Origin: Paenibacillus dendritiformis
Lineage (GTDB): Bacteria; Bacillota; Bacilli; Paenibacillales; Paenibacillaceae
DNA: 64,000 nucleotides
Assembly: GCF_015845845.1 (NCBI RefSeq)
Contig: NZ_LDIG01000159.1
Location: 1 to 64,000, forward strand
Reading direction: 5' to 3'
In this document: piece by piece, positions 53,801 to 61,490 of the stretch
How the letters are laid out: each line of letters starts with the position of its first letter
Position numbering within the stretch: the first letter of the stretch is position 1
The notes under the pieces: model-generated
What the model was told of the DNA's origin: nothing
Seen by the model: the letters and a program-made list of their open reading frames with translations, nothing else
Database searches by the model: none
Program-made: the position numbers and the translations under genes

Positions 53801-53977
53801 ATTGAGAAGCGGGTCGATCTCGTCATTGACGCCGACGCCGAGCTTACCGCCGCCATTCAGGCGTTCGATGCGACGCTGCGCGATAATGTGCTGGTCAACT
53901 CCGTCACCTTCGGCGCAGTCGAAGGCATGGATGCGATCGAAGTCGGTTCCAAGACGATCCGGGTGCGGATATCGTAA
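50885..53977 (+). CDS. ileS: Isoleucyl-tRNA synthetase, type 2-like
   Basis: Charges tRNA-Ile. 1030 residues, about 110 longer than the usual Bacillus enzyme. Class I signatures HIGH at 54-57 and KMSKS at 590-594; CP1 editing domain with LAWTTTPWTLPAHTALA near 220. GPPTANGAPHIGHML and WDTHGLPVELGVEKQLG are of the eukaryote-like type 2 (IleS2) group rather than type 1. The C-terminus has the type 2 extension and no zinc finger. Such enzymes are usually tolerant to mupirocin. GTG start at 50885 with GAAAGGAAGAGG upstream. T-box-controlled. Confidence 0.93.
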   Translation: MKKVDVKERARERELRVLQRWNEQNTFQKSIEQREGKPNYVFYEGPPTANGAPHIGHMLGRVIKDFVGRYKTMSGYRVLRKAGWDTHGLPVELGVEKQLGISGKQEIENYGVEKFVKKCKASVFEYEKQWRELTEAIGYWTNMDDPYITLDNRYIESVWHILSTIHNKGLLYRGHRVSPYCPCCQTTLSSHEVAQGYETVKDLSATVKFKLKDSGEYVLAWTTTPWTLPAHTALAMNPDMDYVRVQQEDGVYIVAKNRVDDVMQGEYTILSEHKGAEFIGKTYDPPFTYVKPEKGHLIVAAGFVTDASGTGIVHMAPAHGEDDYKSCRDNGISFVSVVDTRGRYTPEVTDFAGRFVKDCDIDIVKALSERKTLYSKEKYEHSYPFCWRCKSPLLYYATESWFIKTTAVKDQLIENNSKVDWYPSHIREGRFGNFLEDLVDWNISRNRYWGTPLNVWVCSSCKEEYAPGSRQDMIDRAAGPVSEDIELHKPYVDEVKLRCPHCEHGVMERTPEVIDVWFDSGSMPFAQFHYPFGNEQAFREQFPADMISEGIDQTRGWFFSLLAVSTLFTGQAPYKAVIATGHILDENGQKMSKSKGNVIDPWEIINEYGTDAFRWALLSDSAPWNSKRFSKQIVAEAKSKVIDTLVNTHAFYVLYANIDQYDAQAYEERPSANKLDRWILSRLHSLIGTVKKGLDANDFLNPAKAIEAYVDELSNWYIRRSRDRFWGSGMTDDKLSAYQTLRKVLLTLAKLVAPYAPMVADDIYVNLGGERESVHLDDYPQADASLIDSELEQDMETARQIVELARNVRNETGIKTRQPLSELIISLDRPFHLADYEAVIQDEINVKQIRLETSDSGFVDFVLKLNLKVAGKKYGKNVGPMQNALKSMTADETRRIVEQGEWAFTSGDGEELTVTRDELLVEKQAKAGFASASGYQMTVALNTEITPELEQEGWVREVVRAIQDTRKKLDLPIEKRVDLVIDADAELTAAIQAFDATLRDNVLVNSVTFGAVEGMDAIEVGSKTIRVRIS

Positions 53978-54071
53978 TCTCCTTCGGGCGGATCGAATCT
54001 ATGCGGGAATGAGCAGCCTGACTCGTGGCAACAATAAGACAGGCGCTTGAATCCGAAATGTGGGATGGAAG

Positions 54072-54117
54072 AAGAGCGTGGACCTTGCGGGGAACCGGAA
54101 GGTCACGCTCTTTTTTG
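54072..54117 (+). terminator. Terminator after ileS
   Basis: AAGAGCGTG (54072-54080) pairs with CACGCTCTT (54104-54112), extended by ACCTT/AAGGT with one bulged base, followed by a T run. Confidence 0.85.
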
Positions 54118-54149
54118 CCATTCGGCTTGTACGAGGAGGCGTAATTGGC

Positions 54150-54545
54150 ATGCGCAAACAAGAGGAGAAGGAAAAGCAGGACATTCGAACCGAGAAGGAA
54201 ATAATTTTTACGGAACTTCCTGCCGATGTGCCGCAAAATGAGTGGGAAGAACGAAAAATGATGAAGACGATTCATGATTATACAATCAGTCTGGCTCAGA
54301 AAATGGAGAAATCCCGCCTGGACGAGTATACGGCATTGCTCTTCAATCCGCGCAGGCTGATCTGGGTGAATCTGGTGGGCGGCGTCGCGCGGGGAGTCGG
54401 GATCGCTATCGGGGTCACGTTGTTCACCGCTCTGATCGCCTATATTTTACAGCTTCTCGGCGCCTTGAATTTGCCGATTATCGGCGACTTCATTGCGGAT
54501 CTTGTCCGCATCGTGCAGCGCCAGCTGGATACGAAGATCTACTGA
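54150..54545 (+). CDS. DUF5665 membrane protein
   Basis: 131 residues. A charged N-terminal half (KQEEKEKQDIRTEKE) with a helical region EWEERKMMKTIHDYTISLAQKMEKSRLDEYTALLFNPRRLIWVNLVGGVARG, then one or two transmembrane segments (about 72-112). The NPRRLIWVNLVGGVARGVGIAIG block is typical of DUF5665. Function unknown. GAGGAGG lies ten bases before ATG 54150. It has its own unit after the ileS terminator and converges on the ylyA-like gene. Confidence 0.75.
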   Translation: MRKQEEKEKQDIRTEKEIIFTELPADVPQNEWEERKMMKTIHDYTISLAQKMEKSRLDEYTALLFNPRRLIWVNLVGGVARGVGIAIGVTLFTALIAYILQLLGALNLPIIGDFIADLVRIVQRQLDTKIY

Positions 54546-54558
54546 GCCGAGCGAACTT

Positions 54559-55326
54559 TTAATGATAAGCATCGCCGGCATCGTCGGAGCCGTCTTGCGA
54601 ATAGCCTGTCTCATCCGGCTCGAGCAGCGGCTCTCCTTCCCCGCTGTCCATATAGTGCCGGTAACGCCGATTGCGAACGATGTACACATCGCTGCCGGTC
54701 ATATCCGTGGCGACGAAGCTTTCGAACGATTCGACGAAGCCGTCCACATCGTCGGACGCTTCAATGTACATATTGTCATAGTCGTCGATATTGCCGTCCT
54801 CCTGCATGGCCGGAGTATTCGACGTGCCCCACGATTCGACTATCTGCCAGGCGTCCTCCCCGTCGAAGCCGTTCTGGGTATCCAATTCATCCAGACTGGT
54901 GCGCCCGAATGGAGGCATCAGGAATTGCTCCTCCACCGGCCGGCGATCGGAGACTTGGCGCTGCGGCTCATGCTCGATGCAGTACATCGTAAAAGGCACG
55001 GCTTCCAGCCGCTCGAAAGGAATCGGACGCCCGCAGACGGCGCAAATCCCGTAAGTGCCCTTTTCGATTTGCTCCAGGGCGCCGTGAATGCGGTTGAGCA
55101 GAAACTCATCATGCTCGTTCAAGGCGATGTCCTTGCCCCGTTCGTACAGTTCGGTGGCGACATCCCCCGGGTGATTGTCTATATTGGACAATTCTCCGGT
55201 ATTTTCGCGAAGCGAACCGGATAGTCCGTAATGATTGTTGTCAGCCAGCTTGCGGCTGAGTTGCGCCTCTTTGTCGCGCAGCCTCTGCCTGAGCGACTCC
55301 AATTGCTGTGATGTTAATGAATTCAT
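54559..55326 (-). CDS. TraR/DksA-type zinc-finger protein (YlyA/YteA-like)
   Basis: 255 residues. An N-terminal helical region (LTSQQLESLRQRLRDKEAQLSRKL) is followed by ELSNIDNHPGDVATELYERGKDIALNEHDEFLLNRIHGALEQIEKGTYGICAVCGRPIP, the DksA/TraR fold with CxxC. The second zinc pair reads CIEH, so the fourth ligand would be histidine. A long acidic tail rich in Asp/Glu/Tyr follows. YlyA in B. subtilis lies between ileS and lspA, is forespore-made and adjusts sigma-G transcription. The gene is antiparallel to its neighbours. AAGGAGTACGG precedes the ATG. Confidence 0.82.
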   Translation of the reverse strand: MNSLTSQQLESLRQRLRDKEAQLSRKLADNNHYGLSGSLRENTGELSNIDNHPGDVATELYERGKDIALNEHDEFLLNRIHGALEQIEKGTYGICAVCGRPIPFERLEAVPFTMYCIEHEPQRQVSDRRPVEEQFLMPPFGRTSLDELDTQNGFDGEDAWQIVESWGTSNTPAMQEDGNIDDYDNMYIEASDDVDGFVESFESFVATDMTGSDVYIVRNRRYRHYMDSGEGEPLLEPDETGYSQDGSDDAGDAYH

Positions 55327-55364
55327 GGCAGCCGTACTCCTTCCTTAAGGTGTCGTCTGCTTTA

Positions 55365-55394
55365 TAGCATGTGCGATCGGGCGGAAAAACTACG
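55365..55394 (-). promoter_or_regulatory. Sigma-G-like promoter candidate for the ylyA-like gene
   Basis: On the minus strand CATGCTA (55365-55371) matches the remembered sigma-G -10 CATNHTA fully. The -35 is weak: GTAGT about 17-18 bases upstream gives 3/5. The -10 is about 39 bases from the start codon. An overlapping TATAAA could serve sigma-A. Confidence 0.3.
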
Positions 55395-55422
55395 TGGAAA
55401 AACGGTGACGGATTGGGTTGTA

Positions 55423-55453
55423 TTGGACGTTATTTTTCAACCTGTGATACAAT
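55423..55453 (+). promoter_or_regulatory. Probable promoter of lspA
   Basis: TACAAT at 55448-55453 is preceded by TG one base away (extended -10). TTGGAC at 55423-55428 is a possible -35 at 19 bases. It starts the lspA transcript 70 bases before the start codon. Confidence 0.4.
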
Positions 55454-55522
55454 GAGCGGGGAGTCCGTGACGTTCGGGCCCCATTTTTGAGTGCAGCTTA
55501 CATCCTGTAAATGAGGTGACAA

Positions 55523-56068
55523 TTGTCTGTGTGGTACTACCTTATCGCTGTGATCGTGTTCCTTATCGATCAAGGCACGAAATGGGTTATCGCGACCCGA
55601 TTGACGCTCTATGAACAAATCCCGGTAATCGGCAATTTTTTCTTAATCACGTCGCATCGCAATACCGGAGCCGCGTTCAGCATCCTTGAAGATCAGCGCT
55701 GGTTTTTTGTTATTGTCACGATCGTTGTCGCTATCGGAATCATTTGGTATATGTACAATATCCGGCATCAGCAAGGGCATATTTTGCCCATCGGCCTGAG
55801 CCTTATCCTTGGAGGAGCGCTCGGCAATTTCCTTGATCGGCTGCTGACGGGGGAGGTTGTCGATTTTCTTCAATTTAATTTCGGATCGTATACGTTCCCG
55901 ATCTTCAATGTCGCCGATATGGGCATTACGATCGGGGTCGGCTTGGTGCTGCTTGACGCGATGCTGTCCGTGAAGCGGGAAAAGGCGCTCGAGGCCGAAA
56001 TTCAGCGGCATGAAGCCGAGCAAGCCCGTCCAGAAGACGGACAATCGAAGGAAGGATCGACGCAATGA
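55523..56068 (+). CDS. lspA: Lipoprotein signal peptidase LspA
   Basis: Membrane aspartic protease that cuts prolipoprotein signal peptides, needed for lipoproteins such as the YlaJ-like and DUF4349 proteins seen here. 181 residues with four transmembrane helices. Signatures: DQGTKWVI, NTGAAFSIL, GGALGNFLDRL (first catalytic Asp), VVDFLQF, FPIFNVADMGITIG (second catalytic Asp). A charged tail of about 30 residues extends the C-terminus. TTG start with GAGGTGACAA upstream. Confidence 0.95.
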   Translation: MSVWYYLIAVIVFLIDQGTKWVIATRLTLYEQIPVIGNFFLITSHRNTGAAFSILEDQRWFFVIVTIVVAIGIIWYMYNIRHQQGHILPIGLSLILGGALGNFLDRLLTGEVVDFLQFNFGSYTFPIFNVADMGITIGVGLVLLDAMLSVKREKALEAEIQRHEAEQARPEDGQSKEGSTQ

Positions 56069-57036
56069 CAGACTTACGAACACCATCGTCAGAGGAAGAT
56101 AACCAAGAAGGCTTGGAACAAGAGGCGCTGCATTGGACGGTAGCCGAAGCGGAAGCCGGGGAGCGCATCGATAAATACATAACCGAATCGTTGGAGGAGC
56201 CGGTATCCCGTTCGCAGGTGCAGCTCTGGATTCGGGATGCTCATTTGCTGGTGAACGGGCGGAGCGTCAAGCCGAATTACAAGGTCGGCTCCGGCGACGG
56301 GATCGAGCTGCGGATTCCGGATCCGGCTTCGACGGAAATTGTGCCGGAGGCGATTCCGCTCGATATTTATTATGAAGATGCCGATGTTATCGTGATCAAC
56401 AAACCGCGGGGGATGGTGGTTCATCCCGCGCCGGGTCATCTGTCGGGAACGGTGGTGAACGCCCTTATGCACCACTGCACCGATCTGTCCGGCATTAACG
56501 GCGAGCTTCGTCCCGGCATCGTGCATCGCATCGACAAGGATACGTCCGGGCTGCTGATGGCAGCCAAGAACGACCGCGCCCATGCGGAGCTGGCGGCTCA
56601 GTTGAAGGCGCACACGGTGCTGCGGAAATATAAGGCGCTCGTTCACGGCAATCTGGCGCATGATCAAGGCACGATTGACGCGCCGATCGGCCGGGATCCG
56701 CATGACCGGAAAATGTTCGCGGTGACCGATCGCAACAGCAAGCGGGCCGTGACTCATTTCCAGGTAGCCGAGAGATTCGGAGATGTTACGCTGGTGGAGC
56801 TGCAATTGGAGACCGGGAGAACCCACCAGATTCGCGTCCATATGAAATATATCGGGCATCCGCTCGTCGGCGATCCGATGTATACGCGCGGCGTCCGCGG
56901 CATTACGATGAACGGCCAGGCCCTGCATGCGGCCACCTTGGGCTTCGTTCATCCTGTCAGCGGTGAATTGCTGCAGTTCGAGGCTCCGCTGCCGGACGAT
57001 ATGGAGCATCTGCTGTACATGCTGCGCAACCGGTAA
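56065..57036 (+). CDS. RluA-family 23S rRNA pseudouridine synthase (YlyB)
   Basis: 323 residues. An N-terminal S4 domain (ERIDKYITESLEEPVSRSQVQLWIRDAHLLVNG, about 35-70) precedes the catalytic domain with the active aspartate in GIVHRIDKDTSGLLM near 153. LETGRTHQIRVHMKYIGHPLVGDPMY follows. It is of the RluD/RluA type and probably modifies 23S rRNA; the exact position is not deducible. ATG overlaps the lspA stop by four bases. Equivalent to ylyB between lspA and pyrR. Confidence 0.92.
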   Translation: MTDLRTPSSEEDNQEGLEQEALHWTVAEAEAGERIDKYITESLEEPVSRSQVQLWIRDAHLLVNGRSVKPNYKVGSGDGIELRIPDPASTEIVPEAIPLDIYYEDADVIVINKPRGMVVHPAPGHLSGTVVNALMHHCTDLSGINGELRPGIVHRIDKDTSGLLMAAKNDRAHAELAAQLKAHTVLRKYKALVHGNLAHDQGTIDAPIGRDPHDRKMFAVTDRNSKRAVTHFQVAERFGDVTLVELQLETGRTHQIRVHMKYIGHPLVGDPMYTRGVRGITMNGQALHAATLGFVHPVSGELLQFEAPLPDDMEHLLYMLRNR

Positions 57037-57078
57037 GACGGAACCGAAGACGATATTCTGCCGGTTCAAGAAAACGTA

Positions 57079-57107
57079 TTGACAAGTCGCGAGCAAAGTG
57101 GGATAAT
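57079..57107 (+). promoter_or_regulatory. Sigma-A promoter of the pyr operon
   Basis: TTGACA (57079-57084), 17 bases, GATAAT (57102-57107): 6/6 and 5/6 to consensus. Transcription is expected near 57114, giving a leader of about 290 bases. Confidence 0.85.
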
Positions 57108-57135
57108 TCATAGCGAACCAAATATTGAACCTTTA

Positions 57136-57317
57136 AATCAGTCCCGAGAGGCTGGCAAGGTAACGTTCGTAACGAGAAGATTCGTGACGCGAGAGAACAG
57201 AGGGGTATGGTCTGCCTGGGAGCAGGTACTCTTCATCATGGTCTCTTGCTGGATGTCGCGGCCTTCTGCGCTATCATCGAGTAATGGACTCCTTGCCTGT
57301 GGGCAAGGAGTTTTTTT
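57136..57317 (+). promoter_or_regulatory. PyrR-controlled attenuator in the pyr leader
   Basis: CAGTCCCGAGAGGCTG (57139-57154) is a hairpin carrying the PyrR-binding consensus (AGUCCnGnGAGGCU). A terminator ACTCCTTGCC (57288-57297) with GGCAAGGAGT (57302-57311) and seven T lies downstream. In the known mechanism PyrR with UMP binds the first hairpin, which prevents the antiterminator and stops transcription. The whole 57037-57400 gap is this promoter and leader; no second ORF is supported. Confidence 0.9.
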
Positions 57318-57346
57318 GTGCCCCGCGATGTGAATGGTAATAATAA

Positions 57347-57943
<597 letters not shown>

Positions 57944-57948
57944 TCAAC

Positions 57949-58860
57949 ATGGCGGTAGTTCACCTGGAGCGTTCACTGAAAGAACGGAGCTTGCTTGGTT
58001 TGAAGGAGATGAGCAAGCAGGAAATGGAGTCCATTTTGGACCGTGCCGATTACTGGAATCGTCAGCCCAACAAAGTAAGCCATGTGCTCAAGGACAAATT
58101 CGCCACGAATCTGTTCTTCGAGAGCAGCACCCGAACCCGCTGTTCGTTCGAAGTGGCCGAGAAGCGGCTCGGCGCGGAAGTCATTAATTTCACGGCCCAG
58201 GCTTCCAGTGTGGAAAAGGGAGAATCCATCTATGATACGGTGCGGACGCTCGAATCGATGGGGATGGATGCAGGCGTTATCCGCCTGAAGCCGGTAGGTC
58301 TCTTGGAACAAATTGCGGAGCGGGTCAAAATGCCGCTGGTCAATGCCGGAGACGGCAACAACGAGCATCCGACGCAGGCGCTCCTGGATATGTACACGAT
58401 GCGGAAGCATTTCGGAGAGCTGTCGGGGCTGAACGTCGCTATCGTGGGCGATATTCAGCATAGCCGGGTGGCGCGCTCGAATCTGTGGGCGCTGCGGAAG
58501 TTCGGAGCGAACGTCAGCTTCTGCGCGCCGGAGCATATGCGGGCGAACGACCTGGATGCCCCGTATATCCCAATAGAAGAAGCGGTGCAAGCCGATGTCG
58601 TCATGATGCTGCGCCTCCAACTGGAACGGCACGAAGGGGATAAGGTGGGTCCGGCGGAGCAATATCGGGCCCAGTATGGATTGACACTTGAACGCGTTGC
58701 AGGGATGAAGCCGCATAGCATCATTATGCATCCGGCTCCGGTGAACCGCAATGTCGAAATCGACGACGCGGTGGTGGAATGCGAACAGGCGCGCATCTTT
58801 GACCAGATGGCAAATGGAGTGCCGGTCCGGATGGCGGTAATGGAGCGAGCCATGGCGTAA
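57949..58860 (+). CDS. pyrB: Aspartate carbamoyltransferase catalytic chain
   Basis: Condenses carbamoyl phosphate with aspartate. 303 residues. The carbamoyl-phosphate loop STRTR is at 60-64 (FFESSTRTRCSFE), with ASSVEKGESIYDT, NAGDGNNEHPTQALLD, and the C-terminal domain with MMLRLQLERH and MHPAPVNRNVEI. No regulatory chain (pyrI) follows, as in other Bacillota. CAGGGGGTAATCAAC precedes the ATG. Confidence 0.96.
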   Translation: MAVVHLERSLKERSLLGLKEMSKQEMESILDRADYWNRQPNKVSHVLKDKFATNLFFESSTRTRCSFEVAEKRLGAEVINFTAQASSVEKGESIYDTVRTLESMGMDAGVIRLKPVGLLEQIAERVKMPLVNAGDGNNEHPTQALLDMYTMRKHFGELSGLNVAIVGDIQHSRVARSNLWALRKFGANVSFCAPEHMRANDLDAPYIPIEEAVQADVVMMLRLQLERHEGDKVGPAEQYRAQYGLTLERVAGMKPHSIIMHPAPVNRNVEIDDAVVECEQARIFDQMANGVPVRMAVMERAMA

Positions 58861-58930
58861 CCCTGCCGCGGCGCGGGCAGGTTGCTGAGATAGTCGGAGT
58901 CAAGTACAGAGATGAGAGGGGATCGTCTTC

Positions 58931-60208
58931 ATGTTAGTGATTGCGAATGCGAACATTTTAAATGAAGCAGGCGAACTTCAGCTTGCGGACTTATGGATAG
59001 AGGATGGACAAATTCAAAAAATCGTTCCGGCCGGCTCGGAACCGGCCGGAACGGCGGAAGTACGCGATGTGCAGGGGAAATTCGTCTCGGCGGGCTTCAT
59101 CGATATGCATGTGCATTTGCGCGAGCCCGGCTTCGAACATAAGGAAACGATCGCTACCGGGACGCGTTCGGCTGCCAAAGGCGGCTTTACGACGATTGCC
59201 TGCATGCCGAATACCCGCCCGGTCCTGGGGACTCCCGAGACGATTCGCTCCATCTATGACAAAGCGGAGACGGAGGGCGTCGTGAAGGTGCTTCCGTACG
59301 GCTCCATCACGGTCAATGAGCTGGGCCGGGAGCTGACAGACTTCGCCGCCTTGAAGGAAGCCGGCGCGATTGGCTTCACCGATGACGGTGTCGGGGTCCA
59401 GAATGCGCAGATGATGAAGGACGCCATGACCTTGGCCAAGGAGCTGGACATGCCTATTATCGCTCATTGCGAGGATGATTCGCTCGTCAAGGGGCGGGCG
59501 GTCACCGAAGGAGAATTCGCCCGCAAGCACGGATTGAAGGGGATTCCCAATGAATCGGAAGCGATTCATGTCGGGCGGGATATTCTGCTCGCTGAAGCGA
59601 CAGGTGTCCATTATCATGTGTGCCATGTGAGCACGGAGCAATCGATTCGCCTTATCCGGCAGGCGAAGCAGTTGGGCATCCGGGTTACTGCGGAAGTGTG
59701 TCCGCATCATCTGCTGCTCTCGGACGAAGATATTCCGGGAATGGACGCGAACTGGAAGATGAACCCGCCGCTGCGCTCGCCTCGCGACGTGGCAGCCTGC
59801 ATCGAAGCGCTTGAGGACGGAACGATTGACATTCTCGTCACGGACCATGCCCCGCATAGCGAAGAAGAGAAGGCCAAAGGAATGGAGCTGGCGCCGTTCG
59901 GCATCGTCGGACTGGAGACGGCGTTCCCGCTGCTCTACACCCGCTTCGTCGTTACCGGGAAATGGACGCTGTCCTTCCTCATCCGGCGGATGACGACGGA
60001 TCCGGCCAGCGTATTCGGACTCTCGGCCGGACGGCTGGAGCCGGGAGCGCCTGCCGATATTACGGTGATTGACCTGGAAGCGGAGCATGAGGTGAACCCG
60101 GATGAATTTTTGTCAAAAGGACGGAACACGCCGTTCACGGGGTGGAAGCTGAAGGGATGGCCGGTCATGACGCTGGTAGACGGGCGCATCGTCTGGAGCC
60201 AACAATAA
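58931..60208 (+). CDS. pyrC: Dihydroorotase
   Basis: Closes carbamoyl aspartate to dihydroorotate. 425 residues, amidohydrolase fold of the type I class. Metal-binding HVH at residues 60-62 in DMHVHLREPG, then CMPNTRPV, IAHCEDDSL, HYHVCHVSTEQSI, EVCPHHLLL, and DHAPHSEEEKAKG with the catalytic aspartate. GAGAGGGGATCG precedes the ATG. The 70-base gap from pyrB holds no clear signal. Confidence 0.96.
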   Translation: MLVIANANILNEAGELQLADLWIEDGQIQKIVPAGSEPAGTAEVRDVQGKFVSAGFIDMHVHLREPGFEHKETIATGTRSAAKGGFTTIACMPNTRPVLGTPETIRSIYDKAETEGVVKVLPYGSITVNELGRELTDFAALKEAGAIGFTDDGVGVQNAQMMKDAMTLAKELDMPIIAHCEDDSLVKGRAVTEGEFARKHGLKGIPNESEAIHVGRDILLAEATGVHYHVCHVSTEQSIRLIRQAKQLGIRVTAEVCPHHLLLSDEDIPGMDANWKMNPPLRSPRDVAACIEALEDGTIDILVTDHAPHSEEEKAKGMELAPFGIVGLETAFPLLYTRFVVTGKWTLSFLIRRMTTDPASVFGLSAGRLEPGAPADITVIDLEAEHEVNPDEFLSKGRNTPFTGWKLKGWPVMTLVDGRIVWSQQ

Positions 60209-60358
60209 TGGGGCCTGGAGCTGTATTATATACATCATTTCAAAAGACCTTTACCTTTTGATAATCAAAAATAGAGACATCGTATTCTGGCTGTCAGGAT
60301 ACCGACATAATAGAATGACCGTCCCGCAAGGACCGACAGAGAGCGAGGAGTGAGAGAT

Positions 60359-61489
60359 ATGCAGGCTAGATTATTATTGGAGGATGGCACGCTGTTCACG
60401 GGGGCCGGATTCGGCGCAGACGGCGAGACGACGGGAGAGGTCGTGTTCAGCACCGGGATGACAGGATACCAGGAGGTGCTGTCCGACCCGTCCTACTGCG
60501 GTCAAATCGTGACGATGACCTATCCGCTTATCGGCAATTACGGCATTACCCGGGACGACTTCGAAGCGATTCGCCCGCATGTGCACGGCTTCGTCGTCCG
60601 TCGTCATGAGCTGGTGCCGAGCAACTGGCGCGCGGAATATTCGGTCGACCGCCTGCTGAAGGAATACGGCGTCGTCGGCATCAGCGGCATCGATACGCGG
60701 ATGCTTACCCGCAAGCTGCGCCACTACGGGACGATGAAGGGAATCCTGACGACGGGAAGCGAGCCGGTCGAAGCGCTGATGGAACGGCTTGCCGGCACGG
60801 AATCGCGCACGGACCAGGTCGCGATGACTTCAACGAAGCATATATACTCCAGCCCCGGCAATGGCCCGCGCATCGTGCTGGTTGACTACGGCGCGAAGAC
60901 CGGAATTCTCAGAGAGCTGACGAAGCGCGGCTGCGATGTCGTCGTCGTGCCTCATGATACTACGGCCGATGAGATTCGACGCCTTCGTCCGGACGGCATC
61001 CAATTGTCGAACGGGCCTGGGGATCCGAAGAATGTACCGCATGCGGTCGCTACGGTCCGCGAGCTTATCGGCGAGTTCCCGCTGTTCGGCATCTGCCTCG
61101 GCCATCAAATCTTCGCGCTCGCTTGCGGAGCCGATACCGGCCGGCTGAAGTTCGGACATCGCGGCGGCAACCACCCGGTCAAAGAGCTGGCGACGAACCG
61201 CTGCTATATTACATCGCAAAATCATGGCTATGCCGTATTGGAGGAATCCGTCAAGGGCACGGACCTGCAGGTTACCCATATCAATAATAACGACAAGACG
61301 ATCGAAGGATTGAAGCATGCGACGGCGCCTGCCTTCTCGGTGCAGTATCATCCGGAAGCTTCGCCGGGACCGTATGACAGCAGCTATCTGTTCGACCAAT
61401 TCCTCGATATGATTCGCAAGCATCAGAGCAATCGGACATCGGTACCGCGTCAGGCGGAACTGGCCGGACAGCTGAAAGGAGCGCGTTAA
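60359..61489 (+). CDS. carA: Carbamoyl-phosphate synthase small chain
   Basis: Glutamine amidotransferase subunit that supplies ammonia to CarB. 376 residues. N-terminal domain ([32 protein letters not shown]), then the class I amidotransferase domain with the nucleophile C246 in [10 protein letters not shown] and the H331/E333 pair in [11 protein letters not shown] chose ATG 60359 (GAGGAG eight bases upstream) over GTG 60350. The gap from pyrC is 150 bases and AT-rich, so an internal promoter is possible but none is convincing. Confidence 0.95.
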   Translation: MQARLLLEDGTLFTGAGFGADGETTGEVVFSTGMTGYQEVLSDPSYCGQIVTMTYPLIGNYGITRDDFEAIRPHVHGFVVRRHELVPSNWRAEYSVDRLLKEYGVVGISGIDTRMLTRKLRHYGTMKGILTTGSEPVEALMERLAGTESRTDQVAMTSTKHIYSSPGNGPRIVLVDYGAKTGILRELTKRGCDVVVVPHDTTADEIRRLRPDGIQLSNGPGDPKNVPHAVATVRELIGEFPLFGICLGHQIFALACGADTGRLKFGHRGGNHPVKELATNRCYITSQNHGYAVLEESVKGTDLQVTHINNNDKTIEGLKHATAPAFSVQYHPEASPGPYDSSYLFDQFLDMIRKHQSNRTSVPRQAELAGQLKGAR

Positions 61490-61490
61490 T

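Noticed and set aside
60258-60316. Internal promoter between pyrC and carA
   Set aside because: Several AT-rich hexamers (TTGATA, TATTCT, CATAAT, TAGAAT) occur, but none has acceptable spacing with a partner.
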